A stretch of DNA of 62,615 nt from Nitrospirota bacterium (GTDB lineage: Bacteria > Nitrospirota > Thermodesulfovibrionia > Thermodesulfovibrionales > SM23-35): the NCBI GenBank assembly GCA_013388435.1, contig JACAFE010000079.1, positions 1-62,615 on the forward strand, in the 5' to 3' direction. The stretch's first letter is position 1. Each line of letters opens with the position of its first letter. Shown here piece by piece: positions 18,323 through 26,423 of the stretch. Made by a program: the position numbers and the translations under genes. Under the pieces are notes generated by a model. The model worked only from the letters and a program-made list of their open reading frames with translations. It made no database searches and was not told where the DNA came from.

Positions 18323-20019
18323 CTCATTACCACAATATCAGGCTTATTTTGTTTTTCTTCAATCGGCACCTTTAAATAAGAAAGTGCCTGATTTGCTATA
18401 TCTCGAAAAACAGGGGCTGCAACCGCTCCACCATAAATCTGTCCCCTGGGCTCATAAATTACCACTATCATCGCAATTCGTGGATTATCCGCTGGAACGA
18501 ATCCTACAAAAGAACTTACATACTTTTCCTTTGAATATCTCTTTGTAGCAGGATTAATCATCTGCGCAGTTCCTGTTTTACCTGCAACATCATTGCCATC
18601 TATGGACGCAAGAGTTCCTGTGCCGCCTTCTTCAGTAACACTTTTAAGGATTTCCCTGAAAGTTTCTGCTGTCCTGCTTGAGATTATGCGTATTTTATCT
18701 CTGTCATTGAATGACGCAATTGTACGGCCATCAGGAGATATGATTTCTTTAACCACATGTGGTGTTACAAGATACCCGCCATTTGCAACAGCAGAGTAAG
18801 CGCGTAATATCTGCAAAGGTGTAACTGCAACTTCCTGTCCTATAGGTATAGCGCCTATGGAAGTCGCAGACCATTTTTCCGGTGGACGTATCCAGCCAGA
18901 AACTTCACCTGGCAGATCTATTCCTGTTTTTTCACCTATGCCCAACAATTTTGCGTATTTATACAATCTTTCTTTCCCCAATTTCATTCCAACCATTATC
19001 GAACCAACATTGGATGATTTCTGAATAACTTCTTTGAATGTCAGAACGCCGTATTTATGGACATCTCTGATTGTCTTGCCGCCAACTTCTATACCACCTC
19101 TGCTTACATCAAAGAGACTATTTGGTTTGAGAATTTTTTCTTCAAGAGCGCCAATGCCAATAACAATCTTAAATGTTGAGCCTGGTTCATAGCAATCTGT
19201 AATAGCCCTGTTGCGTCTTTCAGATGCATTTGCACTACTTCCCTTATTCAGGTCATAGTCAGGCAAATTTGCGAGCGCAAGAATTTCGCCGGTGAATGGA
19301 TCCATCATTATCACAGAACCAGCAGCAGCCTTCCATTTAGACATGGCTTTATCGAGTTCTTTTTCAATAATCTGTTGAAGAACTTCATCTATTGTTAATA
19401 CTATATTATTGCCCTTTATTTCTGTGATAACACCTGAAGAAAGAATTCTGCCGCCAGCATCCCTTTCCACGATTACTTTTCCGCCATTTGCCTTCAGATA
19501 TTTATCATATTTAAGTTCTATTCCTTCGAGAGACTGATTGTCGACACCGACAAAACCGATAATATGGGATGCGAGATTGGATTTTGGATAATATCTTTTT
19601 GCCTCGGTTAAAAAACCAAGCCCGTTTATTTTCAATGACTTTATTTTTTCTGCTTTTTCAGGTTCCATTTTCCTTCCAAGCCAGACAAACCTTCCCTGTT
19701 CCGGTATTTTTGCCAATATAGCCTCGGGTTTTTGACCCATTAAAGAAGCAAGAGTTCCTAATTTTTCATTTTCACGTGTAAAATTCTGTGGATCACAATA
19801 AACCGAATCAAGCTCTAAATTAAGAGCAAGTTCTCTTCCACGACGATCCACGATAATTCCTCTTCTTGCCTGTATGTCCTCGACCTTTATATATTGTTTT
19901 CTTGCGCTGTTAGCAAGAATTTTATGGTTGAAAATCATCAAATCAACAAGACGAAATATAACTATGAAAAAACTAAAAATTATAACAGTGTTGAGGATTA
20001 CAGCCCTTTTTTTATTCAA
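18319..20019 (-). CDS. ftsI: Septal peptidoglycan transpeptidase FtsI (class B PBP)
   Basis: Class B penicillin-binding protein with one N-terminal membrane anchor (about 8-27), a PBP dimer domain and a transpeptidase domain. Active-site motifs are STFK (SxxK), SSN (SxN) and KTGTAQ. No PASTA domain follows, unlike Gram-positive homologues. It cross-links septal peptidoglycan with FtsW. I chose the TTG at 20019 because GAGG lies five nt upstream; a GTG at 20025 would collide with that site. Confidence 0.95.
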   Translation of the reverse strand: MNKKRAVILNTVIIFSFFIVIFRLVDLMIFNHKILANSARKQYIKVEDIQARRGIIVDRRGRELALNLELDSVYCDPQNFTRENEKLGTLASLMGQKPEAILAKIPEQGRFVWLGRKMEPEKAEKIKSLKINGLGFLTEAKRYYPKSNLASHIIGFVGVDNQSLEGIELKYDKYLKANGGKVIVERDAGGRILSSGVITEIKGNNIVLTIDEVLQQIIEKELDKAMSKWKAAAGSVIMMDPFTGEILALANLPDYDLNKGSSANASERRNRAITDCYEPGSTFKIVIGIGALEEKILKPNSLFDVSRGGIEVGGKTIRDVHKYGVLTFKEVIQKSSNVGSIMVGMKLGKERLYKYAKLLGIGEKTGIDLPGEVSGWIRPPEKWSATSIGAIPIGQEVAVTPLQILRAYSAVANGGYLVTPHVVKEIISPDGRTIASFNDRDKIRIISSRTAETFREILKSVTEEGGTGTLASIDGNDVAGKTGTAQMINPATKRYSKEKYVSSFVGFVPADNPRIAMIVVIYEPRGQIYGGAVAAPVFRDIANQALSYLKVPIEEKQNKPDIVVMR

Positions 20020-20034
20020 CCCCACCTCGTAATT

Positions 20035-20382
20035 TTAGGGCTCGTCTAAATTTCTTTTCTCCAGAGAAGCCCTGTAAGGCATATATTTTTTATTCTTATC
20101 AATGCTAATTACCTTAACTCTATCCGGTATTATAAAGCCTTCTTGAGAAGGTTGAGCTGTAGTAATTTTTGCAAAAGATAAAATACTCGTTCTTTCTGCG
20201 AGGAGAAGTTTTCTTTCTCTTAATGCATTCGTTTTTTTGTTTTCTAATTCTCCAATGCTATATTCAAGTTTAAGAAAATCAGAGCGCAGTTTAACTATGC
20301 CAAATACACATGCTATTAGTAAAATTACAAGAAAACTTTTAAGCGTCAAAGATAAAAATCCGGGTCTTTTCCTTCGCATCAT
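20035..20382 (-). CDS. ftsL: FtsL-like divisome protein
   Basis: A 115-residue bitopic protein: short basic cytoplasmic N-terminus, one membrane helix (about 11-29), then a Leu/Glu/Lys coiled coil (about 30-65) and a Pro-containing extracytoplasmic tail. FtsL is too variable for motif recognition, so the call rests on size, topology and its place between rsmH and ftsI. It overlaps rsmH by four bases. Confidence 0.85.
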   Translation of the reverse strand: MMRRKRPGFLSLTLKSFLVILLIACVFGIVKLRSDFLKLEYSIGELENKKTNALRERKLLLAERTSILSFAKITTAQPSQEGFIIPDRVKVISIDKNKKYMPYRASLEKRNLDEP

Positions 20383-21254
20383 ATTTTCTCCGCAACCCTT
20401 AATTTTGCACTTCTTGAAGCTGGATTTATTTTGATTTCTTCTAAAGAAGCTGTCATGGGTTTTCTGGTTATTTTTCTAAAAACGCCTTCTCTCACTTTAT
20501 TGGCTATAAATTGTTTTACAATTCTGTCTTCGAGTGAATGATAGGAAATTACACATAATCTTCCGGATTCTTTCAGAAGATTCTCCGAAGCGTATAGCCC
20601 GGCATTTAGATTTTCGAGTTCTTTGTTTACCTCAATTCTTAAAGCCTGAAAAGTTCTGGTAGCAGGATGTATTTTTCCCCTTTTTCTATAAATACTTTCA
20701 ACGATTTTAGATAGTTCAGAACATGTATTAATCGGGCTTCTTTCTCTGTTTTTTACTATTAAACGAGCAATTTTACGCGAATTTCTTTCCTCTCCATATT
20801 CCCGGAGAATCCTGTTTAATTCTTTTTCAGAATAATTATTAACTATATCCCAAGCAGATAGCGCCTGTGTTATATCCATCCTCATATCCAATCTTTTATC
20901 AGATGAAAAACTGAACCCCCTTTCAGCATCTTTCATCTGAATCATTGAGATACCAAGGTCGAATAATATTCCATCAACTTCAGAGATACCTTCTTCAAGA
21001 AGGATATTCCCCATATCTTTAAAACTCCCCCTTCTCAAAATAACTCTACTGTCAGAAAATCTTTTAGCTGCAAATTCAATGGCTTTAATATCTTTGTCTA
21101 TGCCTATTATTTTCCCTCTGCTATCAAGTTTTCTTAAAATTAGTTCTGAATGTCCTCCCGGTCCTAATGTAGCATCAACATAAACTCCATCTTTTTTAAT
21201 TTTTAAAGCATCTAAAACTTCTCTGTGCAAAACAGGAAAATGCACTTTGTCCAC
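20379..21254 (-). CDS. rsmH: 16S rRNA m4C1402 methyltransferase RsmH (MraW)
   Basis: SAM-dependent methyltransferase of 291 residues acting on C1402 of 16S rRNA. The SAM motif DATLGPGGHSE and the IDKDIKAIEFA segment are clear, with the family end motif ISYHSLEDRIVK. The GTG start at 21254 has no strong ribosome site and lies 19 nt after mraZ; a GTG nine nt later is possible. Confidence 0.96.
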   Translation of the reverse strand: MDKVHFPVLHREVLDALKIKKDGVYVDATLGPGGHSELILRKLDSRGKIIGIDKDIKAIEFAAKRFSDSRVILRRGSFKDMGNILLEEGISEVDGILFDLGISMIQMKDAERGFSFSSDKRLDMRMDITQALSAWDIVNNYSEKELNRILREYGEERNSRKIARLIVKNRERSPINTCSELSKIVESIYRKRGKIHPATRTFQALRIEVNKELENLNAGLYASENLLKESGRLCVISYHSLEDRIVKQFIANKVREGVFRKITRKPMTASLEEIKINPASRSAKLRVAEKI

Positions 21255-21273
21255 ATTAATTCAAAAATAATCT

Positions 21274-21726
21274 CTATATTTCATACGATGACAGCCTTTC
21301 TGCATATGCTTTCCAGTCAATTTTTGCAGGATCAAATGAATTATTCCATGAATCTCTATCCCATAATTCTATTTTTTCTATTTGACCAGCAAGAACTACA
21401 TCAGAATTAAGTCCAGCGTCTTCACGTAAAGACGCTGGAACCAGGATTCTTCCTTGTTTATCCATTTCTGTTTCAACCGCTGATGCAACAACTCTTCTTA
21501 AATAGTAACGTACTGCTTCATCAGAACGTGGTTTGGAGCGAATATTTTCGAGGTGTTTGTTCCATTCCTCGAGTGGATAAATTAATAAACAGGCATCAAA
21601 TGGAGCATTTGTAATATATAATTTAGTGCTATAATTACTTGTAATAATTTCCCTGAAAGGAGCTGGTATAATTAATCTGCCCTTCTGGTCTAATGTGTAA
21701 TAATATTTTCCAGAGAAAGATGGCAC
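21274..21726 (-). CDS. mraZ: Transcriptional regulator MraZ
   Basis: Two SpoVT/AbrB-like repeats make up this 150-residue protein. The hallmark DxKGR motifs are at TLDQKGRLIIPAPFR and MDKQGRILVPASLR. MraZ forms a ring and represses its own dcw operon by binding spaced direct repeats. I chose the GTG at 21726, since GGAGGG lies just upstream and the usual MraZ N-terminus follows. The GTG at 21738 lies inside the operator repeat and lacks a ribosome site. Confidence 0.95.
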   Translation of the reverse strand: MPSFSGKYYYTLDQKGRLIIPAPFREIITSNYSTKLYITNAPFDACLLIYPLEEWNKHLENIRSKPRSDEAVRYYLRRVVASAVETEMDKQGRILVPASLREDAGLNSDVVLAGQIEKIELWDRDSWNNSFDPAKIDWKAYAERLSSYEI

Positions 21727-21734
21727 TTTTCCCT

Positions 21735-21759
21735 CCACTTTTTACCACTTTCTACCACT
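21735..21759 (-). promoter_or_regulatory. MraZ-binding repeats (three AGTGG direct repeats)
   Basis: On the minus strand AGTGG occurs at 21759-21755, 21749-21745 and 21739-21735, exactly 10 bp apart, with A-rich spacers. MraZ boxes in other bacteria are three or four G-rich repeats with one-helical-turn spacing before mraZ. Here they start just after the -10 box and cover the likely transcription start and leader, an ideal repression site. Confidence 0.85.
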
Positions 21760-21761
21760 AA

Positions 21762-21790
21762 ATAATAATTTGATATGAAAATATTGTCAA
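21762..21790 (-). promoter_or_regulatory. Promoter of the dcw operon
   Basis: Minus-strand TTGACA (21790-21785), a 17-bp spacer and TATTAT (21767-21762) form a near-consensus sigma-70 promoter. The predicted start near 21755 falls in the first MraZ repeat. Confidence 0.85.
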
Positions 21791-21953
21791 GTAAAAAAAT
21801 AATATTTCTATATTATGTATATAATTATTTCTATAACTACAATATATTGGATATATATAAATAATTTTAAGCATTAATTTTTTGTATTATCTGATTCTAA
21901 GAAATACAGCTACCTAACATAATTTTTCTATTTTTATGGATATTATTTTTGTC

Positions 21954-21983
21954 TTGACAAAAAGATTTCTTACTTGATACTGT
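21954..21983 (+). promoter_or_regulatory. Promoter of the HU gene
   Basis: TTGACA (21954-21959), an 18-bp spacer and a TG-extended TACTGT (21978-21983) lie 65 nt before the HU start. The 22-nt gene-proximal leader ends in a very G-rich ribosome site. The region between this promoter and the divergent dcw promoter (21791-21953) is very AT-rich with no other recognisable element. Confidence 0.7.
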
Positions 21984-22047
21984 TATTTCAGGTTTTATTT
22001 TCTATTTATTTACTAAAATTCAAAAAATCAAAGAGGGGGGTGATTAA

Positions 22048-22320
22048 ATGACAAAGACCGAGCTAATCGACAAAATTGCAACAAGTACAGGTCTAACTAA
22101 AGCCGTTGCATCAAGAGCACTTGAAGCTACTCTAAATTCAATTAGGACTGCACTCAAAAAAGGACAAAAAGTTACTCTTATAGGTTTTGGCACTTTTTCA
22201 GTCTCAAAAAGAAAATCCAGGAAAGGCCGCAATCCTCGTACAGGCGATACAATTACAATTCCTGCTGCTAAGATACCAAAGTTTACAGCAGGCAAATCTT
22301 TTAAAGACGCAATTAAATAA
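22048..22320 (+). CDS. HU-family DNA-binding protein
   Basis: A 90-residue histone-like protein. The family signature GFGTFSVSKRKSRKGRNPRTG, carrying the beta-arm with the DNA-intercalating NP dipeptide, is at about 46-66. HU bends and compacts DNA as a dimer. The ribosome site GAGGGGGG is strong, consistent with high expression, and a perfect hairpin terminator follows. IHF subunits share the fold, but nothing here specifically favours IHF. Confidence 0.96.
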   Translation: MTKTELIDKIATSTGLTKAVASRALEATLNSIRTALKKGQKVTLIGFGTFSVSKRKSRKGRNPRTGDTITIPAAKIPKFTAGKSFKDAIK

Positions 22321-22337
22321 TAAGATTTTCATTTATA

Positions 22338-22374
22338 TTTGATTAAGGTGCAATTAAATTGCACCTTAATCAAA
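22338..22374 (+). terminator. Intrinsic terminator after HU gene
   Basis: A perfect 17-bp stem (22338-22354 with 22358-22374, loop TAA) is followed by a T-rich stretch AATTTCTTTTTT. It closes the HU transcript 18 nt after the stop codon. Confidence 0.85.
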
Positions 22375-22416
22375 ATTTCTTTTTTATTAATATTGTTATT
22401 TTGTAAGGAGGTATAT

Positions 22417-22722
22417 ATGCTGGCGGAATTCAGTATAGTTCCAATAGGTTCGGGGAGTAGCATTGGGTCGAGACTTGCTGAAGTTCTTGATATTGTTGAT
22501 TCAAGCGGATTGCCGTATAAAATTAATCCTATGGGCACTGTAGTGGAAGGTGAATGGGATGATATTATGAGACTTATAAAGAAATGTCACAAAACTGTAA
22601 TGAAGTCTGAAGAAAGAGCAGTAACAACTATTACAATCGATGATCGCAAAGGAAAACCAAACAGGATAGAAGAAAAAGTAAAATCCATTGAAAAGAGACT
22701 CGGTAAAACTCTTAAGAAGTAA
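22417..22722 (+). CDS. MTH1187-family thiamine-binding-type protein
   Basis: A 101-residue ferredoxin-fold protein of the MTH1187/YkoF-like family (DUF77), members of which bind thiamine or hydroxymethylpyrimidine. The N-terminus AEFSIVPIGSGSSIG and the central NPMGTVVEGEWDDIM segment are characteristic. I chose the ATG at 22417 with AAGGAGG upstream; the frame continues upstream into the terminator of the HU gene, which is not coding. It is 9 nt before the FBP aldolase/phosphatase gene and so likely co-transcribed with it. No TPP riboswitch is present. Confidence 0.88.
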   Translation: MLAEFSIVPIGSGSSIGSRLAEVLDIVDSSGLPYKINPMGTVVEGEWDDIMRLIKKCHKTVMKSEERAVTTITIDDRKGKPNRIEEKVKSIEKRLGKTLKK

Positions 22723-22731
22723 GGAGGTCTC

Positions 22732-23829
22732 ATGTCTTCAAAAGTAACTCTTTCAGTAATCAAAGCCGATGTTGGTGGTTATGTAGGTCATTCGAGCATT
22801 CACAATGATATAATCCAAACTGCTAAGGAGAAATTAAATAATGCAACAGAGCAGGGAATTCTTATAGATTTTCATGTAACACGCTGCGGAGATGACCTTG
22901 AGTTAATAATGACTCATAAATATGGGACAGATGCTGAGGATATTCATCAACTTGCATGGAATACTTTTGTTGCATGTACTGAAGTTGCCAAAGAATTAAA
23001 ATTATATGGTGCAGGACAGGACCTTCTTTCAGACGCTTTTACAGGAACAGTAAAAGGCATGGGACCTGGAGTTGCAGAAATGGAATTTGAAGAGAGAAAA
23101 AGCGAGCCAATAATTATTTTTATGGCAGACAAAACATCTCCAGGAGCATGGAATCTTCCCTTATATAAAATATTTGCAGACCCTTTTAATACAGCAGGGC
23201 TTGTAATAGACACTACAATGCATGAAGGTTTTGTATTTGAAGTTCTTGATGTTTATAAGCGCAGGAAAATAACTTTTAGTTGCCCCGAGGAATTATACAA
23301 TCTGTTGATGTTCATAGGTGCTTTGCGAAGATTTATGATAAGAAATGTTTATAGAAAAGATGGCATGATTGCAGCAACTGCATCCACACAGAAGCTTAGT
23401 CTTATTGCAGGAAAATATGTTGGTAAAGATGACCCTGTTCTGATTGTGCGTTGTCAATCAGGACTTCCAGCGATTGGTGAGGTACTCGAACCTTTTGCAT
23501 TCCCACATACAGTCGAGGGCTGGATGCGCGGTTCACACAGAGGACCTTTAATGCCCGTTGCTTTTTATGAAGCGAATCCTTCAAGATTTGATGGACCGCC
23601 AAGAGTTATTGCTGCAGGTTTTCAATTATGCAAAGGAAAGCTCATTGGACCGAGAGATCTTTTTGATGACCCTGCTTTTGATGAAGCAAGAAGAAAAGCA
23701 AATGAGATTGCAAATTATTACAGACAGCATGGATCATTTGAACCACACAGACTCGGGCTCGAAGATCTTGAATACACTACAATGGACAAATTGATGAAAA
23801 ATCTTGAAAGCAGGTTTATTCCTGAATAA
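22732..23829 (+). CDS. fbp: Bifunctional fructose-1,6-bisphosphate aldolase/phosphatase
   Basis: Archaeal-type class V FBPase (365 residues) that condenses triose phosphates and dephosphorylates FBP in one active site, making gluconeogenesis unidirectional. Metal-binding motifs ADVGGYVGH and CGDDLEL are present near the N-terminus. The Tyr/Lys pair in NVYRKDGM fits the Schiff-base aldolase site, and a conserved C-terminal Tyr lies in NYYRQHGS. The family occurs in archaea and deep-branching, often autotrophic or thermophilic bacteria. It has a strong ribosome site (AAGGAGG) and overlaps tail-to-tail by 14 nt with the next gene. Confidence 0.96.
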   Translation: MSSKVTLSVIKADVGGYVGHSSIHNDIIQTAKEKLNNATEQGILIDFHVTRCGDDLELIMTHKYGTDAEDIHQLAWNTFVACTEVAKELKLYGAGQDLLSDAFTGTVKGMGPGVAEMEFEERKSEPIIIFMADKTSPGAWNLPLYKIFADPFNTAGLVIDTTMHEGFVFEVLDVYKRRKITFSCPEELYNLLMFIGALRRFMIRNVYRKDGMIAATASTQKLSLIAGKYVGKDDPVLIVRCQSGLPAIGEVLEPFAFPHTVEGWMRGSHRGPLMPVAFYEANPSRFDGPPRVIAAGFQLCKGKLIGPRDLFDDPAFDEARRKANEIANYYRQHGSFEPHRLGLEDLEYTTMDKLMKNLESRFIPE

Positions 23830-26422
23830 TTCTTTTTACAAATTTTTCTTCATCTGAACGTGTTTCCAGTCTGCCTTTGAGTTTTTCTTCTAACAACTGA
23901 TTCAATATTATTGAATATATAGGGCCTGGTTTTACTCCCATATTTTTAAGGTCATTTCCATTCAGAATTGTTTTAATATTTCTTAATTCTGTGAGGTATC
24001 TTGAAATGATTTTCTGCTTTTTTCTATCTCTGCACACTGCCATAATAAATAATATAATCTCCAGACTTAAATGTCTGAAGCAATTATAAATTTCAACAGG
24101 ATCATCAGATGGAAATTTCTTCATTATTTCTTTTGAACGGTTGATACCTTTGATTATTAGTTCTTTTATTTTTGAAGGCGGGGAAAGTCTTTCTATAGCT
24201 GCTTCTAATTCTTCATTCGAAAGTTTTGAAAGCAAAACCATTAAATAAAGTAAACTGCTATCCGGTTTTTCCTCAAGGAAAAGAAGCTTGAACCATGCTA
24301 AAGTTTCCTGAAGGGATTTTAGTAGATTTTCAAGTTCTTCGTTGAATATTAGACGATTATGTATAACTCTTAAAAGTCCGTAGTCGGAAAGTTTCTTTAA
24401 TGTATTGACAGGCTCGGTTTCTTTAAAAGAAAGCAATAGTTCTTCATAAATTCTCGGACCTGAAAGCATATTGAAAAGGTTCATCTCAAGAGCTGACTTG
24501 ATCAGGTTTTCGGTGTGTTTGCTGATTTTAAAACCAAACCGTTGCGCAAACCTGACTGCTCTAAAAGCCCTTGTTGGGTCCTCAATAAAACTCAGGTTAT
24601 GGAGCACTCTTATAGTTTTTTCTCTTAAATCTCTCTGGCCGCCAAAAAAATCTATTAATATCCCGAAATCCTTTGGATTAAGTTTAATGGCAAGCGTGTT
24701 GATAGTAAAATCTCTTCTGTACAGGTCTTTTTTTATTGATGATGTTTCGACTTTTGGAAGTGCTGCGGGTGATTCATAATACTCGGTTCTTGCAGTTGCT
24801 ACATCAAGTTTAAGCGCACTCGTGAAAATTTGTGCGGTTCCAAATTTTTCATGAGTTCTGACTTTTGCTTTGAGGATTTCACCGAGTTTTTTTGCGAAAG
24901 TTATACCATCACCTTCAACAACAATATCAATATCAAGATTTTCTTCTCCCCTGAGAAGGTCTCTAACAGAGCCTCCAACAAGGTAAGCATTATATCGCAA
25001 TTCATCAGCAACCTGTCCTGATAGTTTTAATAAATCATATATCTCAGATGGAAATTTCTCTTTTAACCATGAAGATAAATTCCTTCCCATTGTTGGTTTC
25101 TCTTTGGTAATCGTTTCCTCTATTTTTCTGCGTCTCAGGAATTCTTCATAAAGAGTGCGAAGCAGATCAGTTCTTGTTATAGCACCCACAATTTTATCTT
25201 TTTCTATAACTGGCATAAATCTCTGGTTCTGCTCGATCATTAGTGTTTCAATTTCTCTGATGGGAGTTCCTGGCTCTACAGTCATTGCGTCTGTTGTTGA
25301 AAAATCAATGGCTTTGCTTTTCCCAAAACCATGAAATAATGCTTTTTCGACTATTTCACGTGCAATAAGGCCGATATACTTGCCTTCTTTGAGTATAGGG
25401 AGAACATTGACTCCGTATCTTGTCATTACAGATTCAGCTTCTTTGATAGTCATATCGTATGGGATTGTAATAACAGGTCTTGTCATTATATCAGACGCTA
25501 CTTTCCCGGGTTGAACAGAAGAATTAAGAATATCTAAGATACGTTCCTCTATTATCTCAATAGATGCTTCTTTAATGGTTGCGGATGCAGCAGTCGGGTG
25601 TCCTCCTCCGCCAAACTCTGTCATAATGGAAGCCACATTCAGTTCCGGAACCCTGCTTCTTCCCACAACAAGAATTTTACCTTCCATGCCAAGCAATACA
25701 ATTACAGCATCAATATCTTCCATATCCATAATTCTATGAGCAAGATGTGCTGCATCACCCACATAAAATTCTCTCGCTGCTTTTGCTATTTTTATTCTTA
25801 TTCCTTTAATAACTATATCCTTTGAGGTCTGTAGGAGTTCATTCAATATTTCGAGTTCTTCGGTGCTTAATTCCATCTTTAGAAAATTTGCCGCTATATT
25901 TAAATTTGCACCTCTTTTGAGCAGATAAGCTGCAGCAAGCATGTCGCGCTCTGTGGTTGAAGGAAACAACATACAGCCTGTTTCTTCATAAATACCTAAG
26001 GCAAGTATAGTTGCTTCCATAGGCGTAGGATGAAGCTTTTTGTTTTTCAGTATTTCCGTAAAAATTGTTGCAGTCGCTCCAACATGTTCAATTTTTTCGA
26101 GTTCTCCTCTTATGTCCCCTGTAGTAAATGGATGATGGTCATAAATATGTATTTTTATCTTTTTATTTTGAATTAATTCAGCAAAAGGACCTATTCTTGA
26201 AGGCGTCTTTGTATCAACAAGTATAAGACGGGTTATTTTTGAAATGTCAATATCTTTTATCCTTTTTATCTTAACAGGCTGGAAAGCTTCGAGAAAATCC
26301 CTGAGTTTTTTTTCCTGAGAACCAGGGAAAACAATCTCGGCCTCGGGATAAATTTTCTTTGCCGCAACCATTGATGCGAGAGCATCAAAGTCAGCATTCA
26401 TATGTGAAGTTATAATGTCCAA
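23816..26422 (-). CDS. DHH / CBS / tRNA nucleotidyltransferase fusion (A-adding or CCA-adding)
   Basis: A multidomain protein of 868 residues. Residues 1-310 form a DHH/DHHA1 phosphodiesterase (HMNADFDA, YDHHPFTTGD, FGGGGHPTAA). Residues about 310-430 hold two CBS domains, which bind adenine nucleotides. From about 475 a class II nucleotidyltransferase follows (LVGGSVRDLL, catalytic DIDIV) with a poly(A) polymerase RNA-binding tail. Related fusions in Aquifex-type bacteria are A-adding enzymes that work with a separate CC-adding enzyme; the specificity cannot be told here. It starts with TTG one nt after the stop of the GGDEF gene, so it is co-transcribed with it. Confidence 0.92.
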   Translation of the reverse strand: MDIITSHMNADFDALASMVAAKKIYPEAEIVFPGSQEKKLRDFLEAFQPVKIKRIKDIDISKITRLILVDTKTPSRIGPFAELIQNKKIKIHIYDHHPFTTGDIRGELEKIEHVGATATIFTEILKNKKLHPTPMEATILALGIYEETGCMLFPSTTERDMLAAAYLLKRGANLNIAANFLKMELSTEELEILNELLQTSKDIVIKGIRIKIAKAAREFYVGDAAHLAHRIMDMEDIDAVIVLLGMEGKILVVGRSRVPELNVASIMTEFGGGGHPTAASATIKEASIEIIEERILDILNSSVQPGKVASDIMTRPVITIPYDMTIKEAESVMTRYGVNVLPILKEGKYIGLIAREIVEKALFHGFGKSKAIDFSTTDAMTVEPGTPIREIETLMIEQNQRFMPVIEKDKIVGAITRTDLLRTLYEEFLRRRKIEETITKEKPTMGRNLSSWLKEKFPSEIYDLLKLSGQVADELRYNAYLVGGSVRDLLRGEENLDIDIVVEGDGITFAKKLGEILKAKVRTHEKFGTAQIFTSALKLDVATARTEYYESPAALPKVETSSIKKDLYRRDFTINTLAIKLNPKDFGILIDFFGGQRDLREKTIRVLHNLSFIEDPTRAFRAVRFAQRFGFKISKHTENLIKSALEMNLFNMLSGPRIYEELLLSFKETEPVNTLKKLSDYGLLRVIHNRLIFNEELENLLKSLQETLAWFKLLFLEEKPDSSLLYLMVLLSKLSNEELEAAIERLSPPSKIKELIIKGINRSKEIMKKFPSDDPVEIYNCFRHLSLEIILFIMAVCRDRKKQKIISRYLTELRNIKTILNGNDLKNMGVKPGPIYSIILNQLLEEKLKGRLETRSDEEKFVKRIIQE

Positions 26423-26423
26423 T

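Noticed and set aside
22339-22416. Upstream extension of the thiamine-binding-type protein
   Set aside because: It would translate the HU terminator hairpin, and the internal ATG 22417 has a perfect ribosome site.
22321-22416. TPP riboswitch before the thiamine-binding-type gene
   Set aside because: No CUGAGA or related thi-box core; the gap is only a terminator and a ribosome site.
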